Source of the DNA: Serendipita indica DSM 11827
Lineage: Eukaryota > Basidiomycota > Agaricomycetes > Sebacinales > Serendipitaceae
Assembly: GCA_910890315.1 (NCBI GenBank)
Contig: CAJVGD010000001.1
Coordinates: 1,426,001 to 1,490,000 of the forward strand
DNA: 64,000 bases
Direction of reading: 5' to 3'
The notes under the pieces: model-generated
Told to the model about the DNA's origin: nothing
Databases searched by the model: none
The model's input: the letters and a program-made list of their open reading frames with translations, nothing else
Shown: positions 22,477-33,480 of the stretch, one piece after another
Position numbering within the stretch: position 1 is the stretch's first letter
How the letters are laid out: each line of letters opens with the position of its first letter
Program-made: the position numbers and the translations under genes

Positions 22477-23088
22477 AACGACTCGAATATAACTCATGCT
22501 CGGTTCTCTCATCGCTCGATGAATCTCGGATTGATTGTCTGTGTTACAACCTAGGTATTGCACAGCCTGTGTTGTACGAAGCTGTACTGTAATTTGGTCA
22601 TGGATCCCTGTTTATTGTTGCAACTCGTATCAAAGTGAAAAATCTGTCCATTGTCAACAGAGAAAGGCGGGCACCAGCGCCGAACCTAGCGATAAGAACA
22701 AGGAGACAAAAGAAAGAGTTATGAAAATAGTCAAGAAAAGCTAAAAGTATTGATCTGGTAGTCGACATCTGGGTTTGGAACCTGTAACGGCTCGGAGCCA
22801 CACCGTTTGGGATACTTACTCCAGCTACACAGAGGTTTCCCTCTGCCACACTAGATCAATTAATACTTATCAAATGATGGATTATCTCCAATCCATAACC
22901 CTCGAGACGCGTATCGGGGTAGCCGAAGCAACGACGGCTAATTTACAGAGGGTATAAATCTAGACGAATTAATCATCAATCACAGGCCCAGATGCTCCAA
23001 CTCAGGCTTTATTCGTTGACACATATCAGGATTGAAATCCTCGAGAGCGATAAAATCAAAAGCGAAAGTTATACATTCGAGGGTATCT
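22477..23088. other. Intergenic stretch between convergent histone H1 and the CBM1 gene
   Basis: These 612 bp between two convergent 3' ends contain only short frames without recognisable features. I see no RNA gene, repeat or element end. Confidence 0.6.
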
Positions 23089-23742
23089 TCAAATCGGCAC
23101 GCATTGAGAGTACCATTCATTACTGAATACACACTTGTATCCAGGGCTGCAAATCGTACAGCCTTTATATGCGATTCCTAGAAACTCGGATTAACCATTG
23201 TGCGCGAACTGGGTGCGGGCATTGACACACCGCCACACTGTTGGTAAGGAGAACAGCTAGGGGATGACCCGCTGCTCGTTTTTGTAGGGCTGAGAGACCC
23301 AGTTTGTGTTGATGATGACTGAGGCTTCGTAGAGGAGCGGCTCGAGCTCGAGCTCGAGGGCTTGGGGGTCGTCTGACTCGAAGAGGAAGTTGGCTTTACG
23401 GTTGAAGAGCTCTGAGAGCTTGTGCTTTTTGTGCTTGTGGTCGATACTGGTTTGACGCTGCTGGTACTGGATGTCTTTATGGGGGAGGAGGTCGGTGTGT
23501 AGTAAGCTCGATGTTAGTTAGCAACACTATGTGAGGTCTAATGACGAGATACGTACTTGTAGGCTCCTCCTCACCACCGCCAGTAACACGGGTCACAGTG
23601 CCAATCTCTTGACGGGCGATATTGGCTGCGTGGGCCTCCTAAATTCCATTATTTTGGTCAAGAAACAAATGAATACAGATATAATTACCCCCTGCAAGAT
23701 AAACGAAGCTGCGACGGCGGCGAAGAGCGGTAAGAACTTCAT
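23089..23742 (-). CDS. Small secreted protein: signal peptide, Ser/Thr linker, C-terminal CBM1 cellulose-binding module
   Basis: Four exons (23742-23689, 23638-23557, 23506-23231, 23177-23089) join to 166 residues. MKFLPLFAAVAASFILQ is a clear signal peptide. A linker of about 90 residues consists almost wholly of Ser, Thr, Pro and Lys and should be heavily O-mannosylated. The end is a family 1 carbohydrate-binding module: YQQCGGIAYKGC, then C-SPGYKC, then WYSQC, matching the YGQCGG...YSQC pattern with its aromatic cellulose-contact residues and cysteines. The module is seen only after the 53-nt intron 23178-23230 is removed; without splicing the frame stops soon after CGG. No catalytic domain is present, so the role may be cell-wall or cellulose adhesion, expansin-like loosening or effector function. 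A TATA-like box lies about 50 bp upstream. Confidence 0.86.
23341..23358. repeat. Three tandem CTCGAG hexamers in the Ser-rich linker
   Basis: Three perfect copies of CTCGAG lie end to end and encode part of a six-serine run in the CBM1 protein. Such short repeats are prone to length change by replication slippage. Confidence 0.9.
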
Positions 23743-23789
23743 GGCTGGGACTTGGAAAAGTGGCGATTCGGCGCAGCCTGCGATGGGGG

Positions 23790-23797
23790 CTTTTATG
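23790..23797 (-). promoter_or_regulatory. TATA-like box of the CBM1 gene
   Basis: The minus strand reads CATAAAAG about 50 bp before the CBM1 ATG at 23742. TATA elements are more usual in inducible secretome genes than in the housekeeping genes around it. Confidence 0.4.
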
Positions 23798-25300
23798 TGC
23801 AAAGAGAAGAAGCACTCGGATGCAACCTGCTCTGCAAGTTTAGACAGTCCCGCAGATTGACCGTGTCGGGACCACCGCGTCAATGATGGGCCCTATTTGA
23901 CATTGTTCCTTGATGTGTGGGCCAGAATCAAAGGTATTCATGGATTCACAACATCGAGCGAATGATGCCGATTGGTGCAGATGCACAACGTCCCATACTT
24001 ACGCCGCGCGTGAAGCGTGTCCCCGATCGCCGAGGTCGGAAATGGAAAGGAGAGCTGTGGGGTCAAAAGATGCTAGAAGGAAGAAGGAGAGTGCCGTGTA
24101 GCCTTTGGGATCATGGATTCGCGTATCCCTCTGGAATGGCGAGAGCACTATCGGAGATTTGAGATGTTCAGTAGCGAATAGGAAAAGAGGTCATGCTTAC
24201 TTCGCAAGAGTCTTTTTGAGTTTTAGACACTTCCGACATTTGTAGAAATCCGTCATTGGTTTGCGGAAAATCAGTGACAGCTGTGCAGTGCATCGATTGT
24301 TGGTCAATAGGCATTCACATAGTTGGTTCCATGTCGGTTGTTGAAATGCCAGATGGCCTGGATCCGAGAAAAAGCGGGCCGTCCAGAACGAGAGATAACC
24401 GGATATTCGAGTCAACTGCATGGTCAAGTTGGGTGCAATGTTCCTGGAGCTGCAACGGACTTGCTGAGTGATCGATCTTGAACGGTGGTGTATCCCGCCT
24501 GCCGTCCAGAGGCCAAGCATATCACACCAGTTGACCCTTTGTCCGAGTTTACCTCTAGATTCTACCGTCGTCTGTTTCGAGATTCTCCTGGTACAATGAC
24601 ACTCTGGCTTGTATGTGCGCACTGAAGTTGAGTCTCAGAGACGAGTCACGCAAGCTTGTGAAAACGCCGAATTTGCATAAGGGCTTCAAGCAATAGTCGG
24701 CACATCTGCCTGTGGAATCAGTGCGCTTTGACTGGTATCAAAGTGGCGGCTTTGGACAACGTATCGCGACTCAGGGTCCGAATTCCACTTGCAACTTTTG
24801 CGAACGTTTCTTTCGTGCAGCTCTGAACTTGGGCGACAAACACTGGAGTCTTTGTACCAATGTCAGCATCCTCCGGGCCCACTAGAGTGCACGTACAGAA
24901 GATGTTTGCTATGCCGTATGGGTGGCATCGCAAGTATAAGATCTATTGATGAACGATTAAAGGCAGGGCAGCCGGTCCAGTACATTGAGCTGTACCGAGA
25001 GCGAGCAACGTCAAACAGAAGCGTTAGGGTGCATAGCGAACAGAGGTCATCAGGCCGAGGACCGCTGAGTCGATACAATGAGTACTGCGTCGAGCAAGTC
25101 CGGGTGTACAGGAGGGGACGAAAACATGGCTTGCTTCGTGAAAAGAATACCAACAAAGTAAACTGGGCCCGCAGCGGATTATGTTGAGGCTCAAGAGGCT
25201 TGGTCAATACATGCAAACGTTTTCAGAGAGCGACGCAGACGGGGGGCAAAATGGGTAGTTGTAGGCGAAGAGTCCGAATCGACATTCAGAATTTCTCGAA

Positions 25301-25323
25301 AGAGTTGGTTCAGGACCAACTCT
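25301..25323. repeat. Perfect 9-bp inverted repeat with 5-nt loop
   Basis: AGAGTTGGT and ACCAACTCT flank the loop TCAGG. It lies in the gene-poor region 198 bp beyond the cytochrome c stop. It could be a transcript hairpin or a protein-binding palindrome; function unknown. Confidence 0.6.
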
Positions 25324-25520
25324 GTGAATAGATGTACTCTGAAGGTGGCTCAGCATTCATCGAGAGCGTATTGAGTGGTGATCCTGTATTGATGTCTAGT
25401 AGTAGACAATGCGGAATAGACTGTAGAATGAATAAAAAGAGGAAACGAAGAAGAAATAGGACACGACGAGCGAAGACCGGCGCGCTACGAGGCTTCGCGT
25501 GGCAGCGCTATACCAGATGT

Positions 25521-26052
25521 CTACTTGGTCTAGAAGATGGATAAGTAATGCAAAAATAAACAAGTCATAATATGCTTACAGCATCCTTAAGGTATGCGAT
25601 GAGGTCATTGCGTTCCTTCTCCTTCTTGAGACCAGCAAAGGCCATTTTTGTGCCAGGAATGTATTTCTTGGGGTTCTCTGGGGTGTGCGTCAGTGGAAAG
25701 CCGACGTCGTCGGTCGCCAATGTGCGACGAGGAAGAAAGTGTGGAGAATTGAGTTGGGCTTACCTAGGTATTCGAAAAGAGTATGCTCATCCCATGTAAT
25801 GCCCTTGTTGACGTTGGCGGCAGTATACGAGTAGCCCTCGGCTTTGCCAGTATGGCGTCCAAAAACACCGTGCAGGTTGGGTCCGACCTTGTGAGGCTCG
25901 CCAGCAGCAACAGTATGGCACTGAGCACAGCGAGTCTTGAAGAGCGAGGCGCCCTTGGAAGCGTCACCTGCAACGTCGCCAACAAAACATCAGCTCCGAC
26001 CACGACGAAAACTAAAAAGTGAAGGAATGCACATACCGGCAGAGTAAGGCAT
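25521..26052 (-). CDS. CYC1: Cytochrome c
   Basis: Cytochrome c is the soluble electron carrier between complexes III and IV in the mitochondrial intermembrane space. Four exons (26052-26037, 25967-25764, 25677-25580, 25529-25521) join to 108 residues. The haem attachment site [11 protein letters not shown] (CxxCH), [26 protein letters not shown] and the axial Met region [20 protein letters not shown] are all present. The first coding exon is 16 nt and the last only 9 nt (Thr-Lys-stop), using a strong donor (gtaagc) at 25579. If that last intron is retained, the protein ends in VSIL instead, so the C-terminus may vary. Two CCAAT boxes lie upstream, as expected for a HAP-regulated respiratory gene. 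Confidence 0.95.
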
Positions 26053-26167
26053 ATCGATAAAGAGGATTAGAGGGCTTTTAAGGGCGAGCTGGGAGATTTG
26101 CTTATCGTAGTTGGGGTCGAAGAGTCGAGACACAATAAATTTTCGGAAAGGCGGAACAGCTAGCGAA

Positions 26168-26172
26168 CCAAT
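26168..26172 (+). promoter_or_regulatory. CCAAT box (CCAATCAG) upstream of CYC1
   Basis: CCAATCAG lies 116 bp before the CYC1 ATG within the 359-bp divergent CYC1/PAN2 promoter. CCAATCA matches the binding preference of the HAP2/3/5 complex, which activates cytochrome c genes in yeast. Confidence 0.5.
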
Positions 26173-26294
26173 CAGGCCGTTCGAGTTCTTAACGTTCGTC
26201 TAGAAATTACAGAATATTGTCTATGCGAGAATATGAATTTCTGTATGTTCATTGTGAGGATAATGACAGGTTTGGTTGCAAGCCTATGCCTCGG

Positions 26295-26299
26295 CCAAT
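26295..26299 (+). promoter_or_regulatory. Second CCAAT box (CCAATGAG) in the CYC1/PAN2 promoter
   Basis: CCAATGAG lies 243 bp before the CYC1 ATG and 113 bp before the PAN2 ATG. It could serve either gene. Confidence 0.42.
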
Positions 26300-26411
26300 G
26301 AGTTAGCGTTCTTCGATGCGGTTATGCAATGTATAATGATTTCTGGTGCTGAATGGACGCTTCATTCTAACCAGGCCCAGTAGCCAGTCTCTTCGCAGTT
26401 TGCTCCCTCCC

Positions 26412-29400
26412 ATGGCCCAGGTTTACTCGATTTCGACACCCATAACATTTCAGCAGCACACATTTTCTTGCCAAATCTCAAGCCTTTCATTTGATCCAGT
26501 TTCCGACGCATTATGGGCCGGCAATGGTGTCGGGCAAGTCGCGGCATACTATAGAAACCGGATGCGGGGTGTCCTGTTCCCCGCCGGGGATGGAGCAGTT
26601 TCTTCACTTTCTGTAACAGATAACCAGATATATGCCATGACTATGGCTGGCCAGGGACTCGGCTCATGGACTAAAGGAGGGGCCAACAAGTGGCATTATA
26701 GGTAAGCGTGTTCTTGAGCACAATATGTCTTCTGAGATCAAACTAAAGTTTCGAGAAGAACAACTCCTCCTACTTTACTCTCAAGCTTTGCTCAAAACGG
26801 GCACACCGTCGTCGCAATGTCCAACAAGGCCGAGCTGCTGGTCATCAATCCCACAAATGGCGTCGTCTCGAGACAGATACAGTGCCCTACTCAAGTTGTG
26901 TGTCTCCATGTGTCCCCATCGCATGTGCTATCAGGATCCTCGGACGGTCTCCTCCGCACACACGACTTGCGCGCGCCCACGAAGCGAAACTCTACATCCG
27001 AACACATTGTCAAGGCGCATCAAGGTAGCGTGCAGGCGATTGAATCCAGCGGCAACTGGATATACAGCATCGGTTGGAGCTCGCTGTCTGTAATGCAAAT
27101 ATCGAATCTCTAACCACGCTGACTATGCATAGGAATGGGCGTCCCATCCCGGATCCCGTCGTCAAAATCTTTGACTCGAGGAATCTCAAACTCGCCTCCT
27201 CCTTCAACTTCGCCGCAGGACCGTCCTTCCTCAACGTTCATCCTGTCAAATCTACGACACTGGTCCTCACATCAAACTCCGGAGTCGTCAACATCGTTGA
27301 TGTACTCAATCCTAGTCTGGGAGAGTTTCATCAGGTAACCTCATCGCATCCTTGCTATTCACGACTGACCTCAACAGTTGGACGTCGCTTCCTACTTGAC
27401 TTCTTCTGCCATTTCTCCAAATGCCGGTTATATCTCATTTGGTGACGCAGAAGGCATCATTCATGTGCTCACCGCAAGTGAGAACGATGCCGAACCGTTC
27501 AATGGATTTGAGGGACGGCCAGTTGAATGGGCAGATGAACCAGCCGAACCTCCTGAAATAACTTGGACAGATGAGACGTAGGTACAGGTCGCACGTCGAC
27601 GTTTGCGCTCATTACTGGGTAGGCCGCTCAATTTGATAGGGATGCCATACTATTCGGACTATCTTCTTTCATCCTACGACAAGGGTTTCCAAAGCGTCCC
27701 AGAGTACTATCCTCCACCGATGAAGATCCCGCCACAGGTCCTAGCGTCACTGCGACAAGTCGAGGGTGTCTCATTTGCCCAATTGCCGCGCGAATTGCAA
27801 GGCAAACGTAACGTAATATCGATACCGCCACCCAAAAAGCAGGGTCGATTCAGAAGTGAAAAGTCTCGTCGGGCAGGAGGGGTAAGCGTGACTCTGTTCT
27901 TGCCATGAACTACTAACCAGCTTATAAAGTCGCCACCTCCAGAATCACCGTATGATGTACAAAGCGGTGACTCTGCTCCTCGTCATTATCAACGGAACGA
28001 GATTGAGTATTCCAAGTTTGGAGTCGAAGACTTTGACTTTGCGTAAGGGTATATCAACTCTTTCTGCCACGACTCTCACCATGACAGATTCTACAATAAG
28101 ACCTCGTTCAGTGGCTTGGAGACTCACATCCTCAACTCGTACACCAATGCACTTATACAAGCGATGCACTATGTGCTGCCAATACGCCAGATAGCCAAGT
28201 CTCACATTACTACATCTTGTTCACGGGAATACTGTCTTCTTTGCGAGCTAGGGTTTGTAATGAGGATGCTGGAAGATGCCAAAGGAATCAATTGTCAAGC
28301 CACCAACTTTTGCAAGACGATTCCGAACATTCATTCCGGTGGTTCCTTTCATTCCTTATGATAATGCATACTCACAGAATGCAGCTGCAACCTACGATGT
28401 GATTGACTATGGGAGAGAGACCCACACAGTCAATTATGGCGCAAAGATTCAATTCTTCAACAGGTTCATTGTGGAGAATATCAAAGTCGAAGGAAACATA
28501 GAGCCAAGTAATCCCTCCCTGGCTCCCTTTCGACAAGGTATTTTCCAAGACAAGACCCCATCGCCTCTGAGTCAACTGCTATCCATCGAGTCGAAGTCAG
28601 TAATCACTTGTACGTACTGTCGGAACAGCAACGAGAAGCCGGACTCCTCTCACATCATCGACCTCACCTACCCTCGAAAGGTCCGACTATCCCTGTTTTA
28701 CGCATTATGGCTGAATTGTCTTCTAGATCCCGACAAATGAAGCATCCCAATACTCGGACTTTGCATCCATCCTTCGTAACTCCCTAATAAGAGATTATTC
28801 GCAAAAGGCAACTTGCCAGTCCTGCAAGCAAGTGGCGGTTCAGAATATTCGAAGGTCCTTGACGCCAGAACTCTTGCCGCCTATTCTACTGCTCAACACC
28901 TCGATACACAACGACGAGCAACTGAAACTATGGCAAGACTCGAAGAACGGACGCTTCTTGCAGCCCTTTGTTGGTGTAGACATTGCGACATCGCCCTCTC
29001 AACTCGGGGGACTATCGAGCACGTTGGTAGACGTCAGTGCTGGCCTTGTGTGGTATGAGCTACGAGTGAGTATGGTCAGACGAAATTTCACGACTGACGA
29101 TACCAAGAGTATGGTCATCGACGTCAAAGGGTCTGATCAATCTTCACATCTTGTATGCATAGCAAAAGGTAAGTATTCACTTCGATGAACAGTCGCTAAA
29201 TCGAGAATAGTTCCCGAAGTAGAAAGAAATCGAGCTGAGAAGTACTCTTGGTATTTGTTCAATGACTTCACAGTACGCGGAATCTCGGAAGAGGATGCGC
29301 TCTCCTTTCCTGGACGCTGGAAGGTGTGACACCCCGCGCTTGCTCAAATTCTGCTGGCTCAATTATCCAGGTTCCGGCCGTTCTTTACTATGAACGGGTC

Positions 29401-30664
29401 GACATGCAAGACGGGCTGGACTTTTCTGGTCTACCAATGACCCAGGACCCATCCATTCTCTCCCAGGACATCTCTTTGTCCGTGTAAGCATCTTGCCAGG
29501 CACTTTATTTGACATCTAATTTGATTCAGTGTTAGAGATCCATCACGAAAGGTCCACGAACTCCTGCAACTCGATGAGCTGCCAAAGCCTGGAACAATCG
29601 TGGCAATAGACGCAGAGTTTGTTCAAATGCAACTGGTTAGATGAACTACATCCCATACTTCAGATCTAATGGTTCTACAGGAAGAGACGGAAGTTTTTGG
29701 CGACGGCACTCGTCGCATTCTTCGCCCGGCGCGTTTGGGTCTTGCACGAGTATCAGTGTTACGTGGTTCAGGACCCAAAGAAGGGGTGCCATTCATCGAC
29801 GACTATATACACACTAGCGAAGAAATTGTTAACTTACCTGAGCGAGTTCTCGGGAATCCATTGTGAGTTGACTACAATATCGTCTTCATCACTCATACGT
29901 TCCAGATGGCGATCTAAGCCCACAAATGTCTGCACATACGCTGGTTCCCCTCAAAGTCGCGTACAAGAAACTGCGCCTTCTGATCGACCTTGGCTGTATC
30001 TTTGTTGGACATGGGCTGGCCAAGGACTTTAGGATCATCAGTAAGGATCCTATTGAGATCTAACATGCTCGTTTATCTCTTTCCCAGACATCTTTGTCCC
30101 ACCAGAGCAGGTCATTGACACTGTCGATGTGTACTTTATCCCAGAGCGGCAGCGGAGGATCTCTCTACGATTCCTGACGTGGTTTGTACTGGAACAAGAG
30201 ATTCAGCAGGACGAGCACGACTCGATAGAGGACGCTCGATCGGCGCTCCTTCTGTACAAAGCTTTCCAGGCAATGGAGGAGGCTCACACATTCGATGACA
30301 AGCTGGAAGAAATCTATCGTGCGGGAAGAGAAAACGTGTGCATATTCCCAGTAAACAGCAGTAACGACTAACGGTTACCATCTAGAACTGGAAACCACCC
30401 AGTGCAGCCAAGGCATCGCCTCCTCCCATGCACGCAACACCTGGCGTGCCGTATTCTACCTTTTTCCCGCGTCCCTTTTCGCCTACATTTCCTGTCGATG
30501 CTCTGGCAAATCATTTCCAGGGGTTCACGTTGGATCCACCCTTCCGTCAACAGTTCGTCCCGGTCGCCCCAGAGGTCGCGGCCTTCTCGATGCCATACAC
30601 ACCACCACGGACTCCGTCTCATCATCACTCTGGACGGAGATCACAGGGACAAAGACCGCGTTGA
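26412..30664 (+). CDS. PAN2: PAN2, catalytic subunit of the PAN2-PAN3 poly(A) nuclease
   Basis: PAN2-PAN3 shortens long poly(A) tails in the first phase of cytoplasmic mRNA deadenylation. About fifteen exons encode, in order, a WD40 propeller (from [19 protein letters not shown]), the PAN3-binding linker, a ubiquitin-hydrolase-like domain without catalytic Cys ([20 protein letters not shown], with Cys pairs such as CTYCRN and CQSCK), and a DEDDh exonuclease. The acidic residues are in place: AIDAEFV (Asp at 29609-29611), [11 protein letters not shown] and [10 protein letters not shown]. After [10 protein letters not shown] the last intron is removed to give NNWKPPS, as in other PAN2 proteins, followed by a Pro/Phe/His-rich tail of about 85 residues that is longer than usual. 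It is divergent from CYC1 and ends 59 bp from convergent UNG1. Confidence 0.94.
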
Positions 30665-30723
30665 AAGTCTATGGTACACAATTTAGGGCAACTACACAAA
30701 AGCGCAATATGTACGAGAGATTG

Positions 30724-31890
30724 TTACTTGGGATTAATAGCCGTCCAGTCTACCTTTGCTTCCTCTCCATACTTCTCTTCGAGCCATTCGTTTGCCAACT
30801 TGAAATGGTTGCAACCCAAGAAGCCTTTATTGGCCGACAAGGGTGACGGATGAACGGATTTGAGGATCTTGTTCTTTTTCTGATTGGCTTGTAAGGGGAT
30901 GTCACATTTGGGTCGTTGGTTTCTCACCTGGTCGAAGCCCGCAATTGCTTTCTGAGCATGTGCACCCCACGCCATGAAGACGACGCCTCGCTTGCTGGGT
31001 CGGGCAAGTACGGCTTCCATAACAGCACGCGTAAACTTGTCCCATCCAATCTTGGAATGCGAGCCTGCCTCGCTCGCTCGCACGGTGAGCGAAGTATTCA
31101 GCCACAGGACGCCGGCTTGTGCAAGTGGAGTCAAATCACTACTGACGTGAGACAGAACCCGAGATATTTAATCGGTGACGTACCCAGATTTTGGGATCAC
31201 GAACCCTGGAATCGAGTTCTTGAGTTCCTTGTAGATATTAACCAGCGAAGGCGGGGGTCTTGTCGGTGGTAGTACAGAGAAAGCCAGACCATGCGCCTGG
31301 TTAGGGCCATGGTATGGATCCTGTCCGAGAATGATGACACGCACATCCTCCAATGGCGTGAGTCGGGACCAGTTGTAAATGTCCTCCGCTACACGGGATT
31401 AGACTCGTGGCTTCGCAGATGCTTTGCTCACTCTTTGGATAAATTGTCGCCTTTTTGCGTGTTTCCGCGATTAAAAAGTTACGAATCTAATGGATATGGG
31501 CATCATGGCGACTTGGAGGGTGTGGCAAACGTACGCTCCGAAAGTACGGTTTGGTAAACTCGTCTTTGAGAGCTTCATACCAGTCCCTCCCCATCGTCTG
31601 TTCCAAGTCCAGAATGGCTTGCTCGGCCGGTGGAGGAGGTTCGCTCGACGTCGACGGTTCCTCAACGGATTTTGGTGCAGGTTTACTGCCACCAAACATG
31701 GTCCTGCAAGATGTACAATGTCAATAAAGTATCGTTTTCTGCATGTACAAGGGTCCAACATGATATTACCATCCACGAGCTTTCGTTTCTTTTCAGCCGG
31801 CGCGACCGTCTCCGTGGCTGTAGCGACCTTCTCGACGATCTTCTTGCCTCCTGAAAGCTTTCTTGTCACGGCCTCGTCCAAGTCGCTCAT
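30724..31890 (-). CDS. UNG1: Uracil-DNA glycosylase (family 1)
   Basis: UNG removes uracil from DNA, starting base excision repair. The catalytic core is complete: [20 protein letters not shown] (water-activating Asp in GQDPYH), [35 protein letters not shown] and [12 protein letters not shown] (the minor-groove loop HPSPLS). The N-terminus ([18 protein letters not shown]) is Lys-rich and could act in mitochondrial or nuclear targeting; splicing just before [11 protein letters not shown] may give alternative N-termini. An intron inside the core (about 30875-30924) must be removed to join GFDQ to [11 protein letters not shown]. The ATG at 31890 is the first in frame. LCP5 lies 117 bp upstream on the same strand. 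Confidence 0.94.
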
Positions 31891-32007
31891 GGTTGTTGAG
31901 TTCAACGTAAATCACCACTTTCACCACGCTTGGTGATACTCGCGATTATAATGATAAAGAAACGAGAAGCATATGTATCAACGCGCCAACAATACATATA
32001 AGATAAA

Positions 32008-33197
32008 CTAGCGTCGCTGGCGGTCAGCCCTTTTGGCCTTTTTCAGCTCCTGGTGAAACTTGGTTCGTTTCCGAGGACGTTCATCTCCGTCCATCTGGAT
32101 ATTGTCTGGTATCTCTCTCGCCTTGCTCCGTTCGAACGCCGTCTTCTTCTTTGAGCGCGCCCGCAGTTCCTCGTAGTCATCACGTAGATTATTTTTGCCC
32201 TCACGAGCGCGAAGAAGGTCACCGAATTCGTCGGCGAATCCTGCTCCCCGCGCACGACCACGACCGTACTGAGTTCCGAGTGCGCTCCCGCCCAATGCGA
32301 GGTTCTCCTCGTCCTGCCGCCGGCGCTTAGCCTCTTTTTTGCTCATGACGAGTCGCGTCATGTGTGATTCTTCGTACTCTGTCATTCGCGCAAGCTCGCG
32401 CGCCCGGGCAGACGTTGCAGCCATGGCACCCTTGCCGGCACCTCCCAGTCCAGATGTTGACTCCATATAAGGATCATTTGGGTTTTGATACTCGAGTGCC
32501 GTCAGCGCGGCGGGAGCGCGGGATCGTTTCGTCTTTTTAGAGTCGTCGGCCTCATTATATGGCATCGGAGCGACTCGAGGAGGGCGATATACGCCATCAC
32601 CTTCACTGAGCTCGCCATCTGATTCGACTTTTTCTTCCGCCTGTACAAAGTTCTCCGGGTTCGGACGGAAAGAAAGAGGATCTAGAGAAGAATGAGCCGT
32701 ACGTGAGAAGCATTACTGCAATTCAAACCTTGAATATCTTGCGTGGTCGAAGTTTGCTGCGCGGCTCGGACCAGTTTGTCGATCTGATATTTCATACGTG
32801 CCTCCAGAGTTTTGGTCTTCTCCAACACTAGTCGTCCTTCCATCAGCATGTCCACAATATCTCCCGGTGCCGAACCCCGGGACTGACGAGCAGGATCGCT
32901 AAAAGGCGCAGCTGGAGGGTTCCTCTCCGTCAAGGAGTGGCCAAGGACTCGATGTGCAGAGAGAAGAGCCAAGCCATGGAGATATGTGAGCATCACTTGG
33001 TGTTTGAGAGAGAGTAGTGAGATGCCATCGGCCATTTCGAGATCGTCTGACCCCTTCCTTGCGAAATAGTCAGTGTCGATACACATTGTATACTATACTG
33101 ACTTTTCTTGCAGTTTTCTGACTGTCGCTCGCGTATCTGCGATGCTTTTGGTCATTGTCTCCAATGCCGTGCAGAATTGGGCTTCGAGCGACGACAT
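32008..33197 (-). CDS. LCP5: Lcp5/neuroguidin, Sas10/Utp3-family protein of the U3 small-subunit processome
   Basis: Lcp5 associates with U3 snoRNA and is needed for early 18S rRNA processing. The N-terminal Sas10/Utp3/C1D domain is helical (MSSLEAQFCTALETMTKSIA, GISLLSLKHQVMLTYLHGLA, ALLSAHRVLGHSLTERN, MLMEGRLVLEKTKTLEARMK). The linker contains NPENFV and PPRVAPMPYNE, and the C-terminus is the basic Sas10 end (TAFERSKAREIPDNI... RTKFHQELKKAKRADRQRR). Three introns are evident, the first joining LQEK to KGSDDLEM. The start at 33197 is the ATG directly before the conserved helix. Divergent from the T5orf172 gene with 283 bp between the ATGs. Confidence 0.9.
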
Positions 33198-33480
33198 TGT
33201 CACGTGTTCTGTTTGATATATGCAGTTAGTACCGTGATTAGAACAGAAATCGAGCCATAGAAAGATCAGGAAACCGTTTTCTAGGCGGCCCACCCGTAGG
33301 CGGTTGTGCAGGTCCTTCATTGAGCCCATTGAGCCCATTGATCAGAGCCCAGTGCGCTTCATCCTCGATATCCTCAACCCTGGAAATATTCAAGACTTAC
33401 TTGCCCTTCAGCCCAAACGAGGCACGAGGCAACCTGCAAAAGGCCACTCAATCAGGCGCCTCTTGTCCTCAACTTCGACC

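Larger units (their letters stand above)
23743..25520. other. Longest gene-poor stretch of the window
   Basis: About 1.8 kb upstream of both the CBM1 gene (minus strand) and the 3' end of cytochrome c. Frames up to about 140 codons exist on both strands (for example 24197-24622 minus, 24789-25187 plus) but they lack family motifs, biased composition or convincing exon chains. I treat the region as the CBM1 promoter plus non-coding DNA. A perfect hairpin lies at 25301-25323. A fast-evolving small gene or a non-coding RNA cannot be excluded. Confidence 0.5.

Noticed and set aside
24197-24622. Minus-strand open frame of about 140 codons in the gene-poor region
   Set aside because: Composition is random-looking (many Cys, Arg, Trp), there is no motif, and no neighbouring exon extends it.
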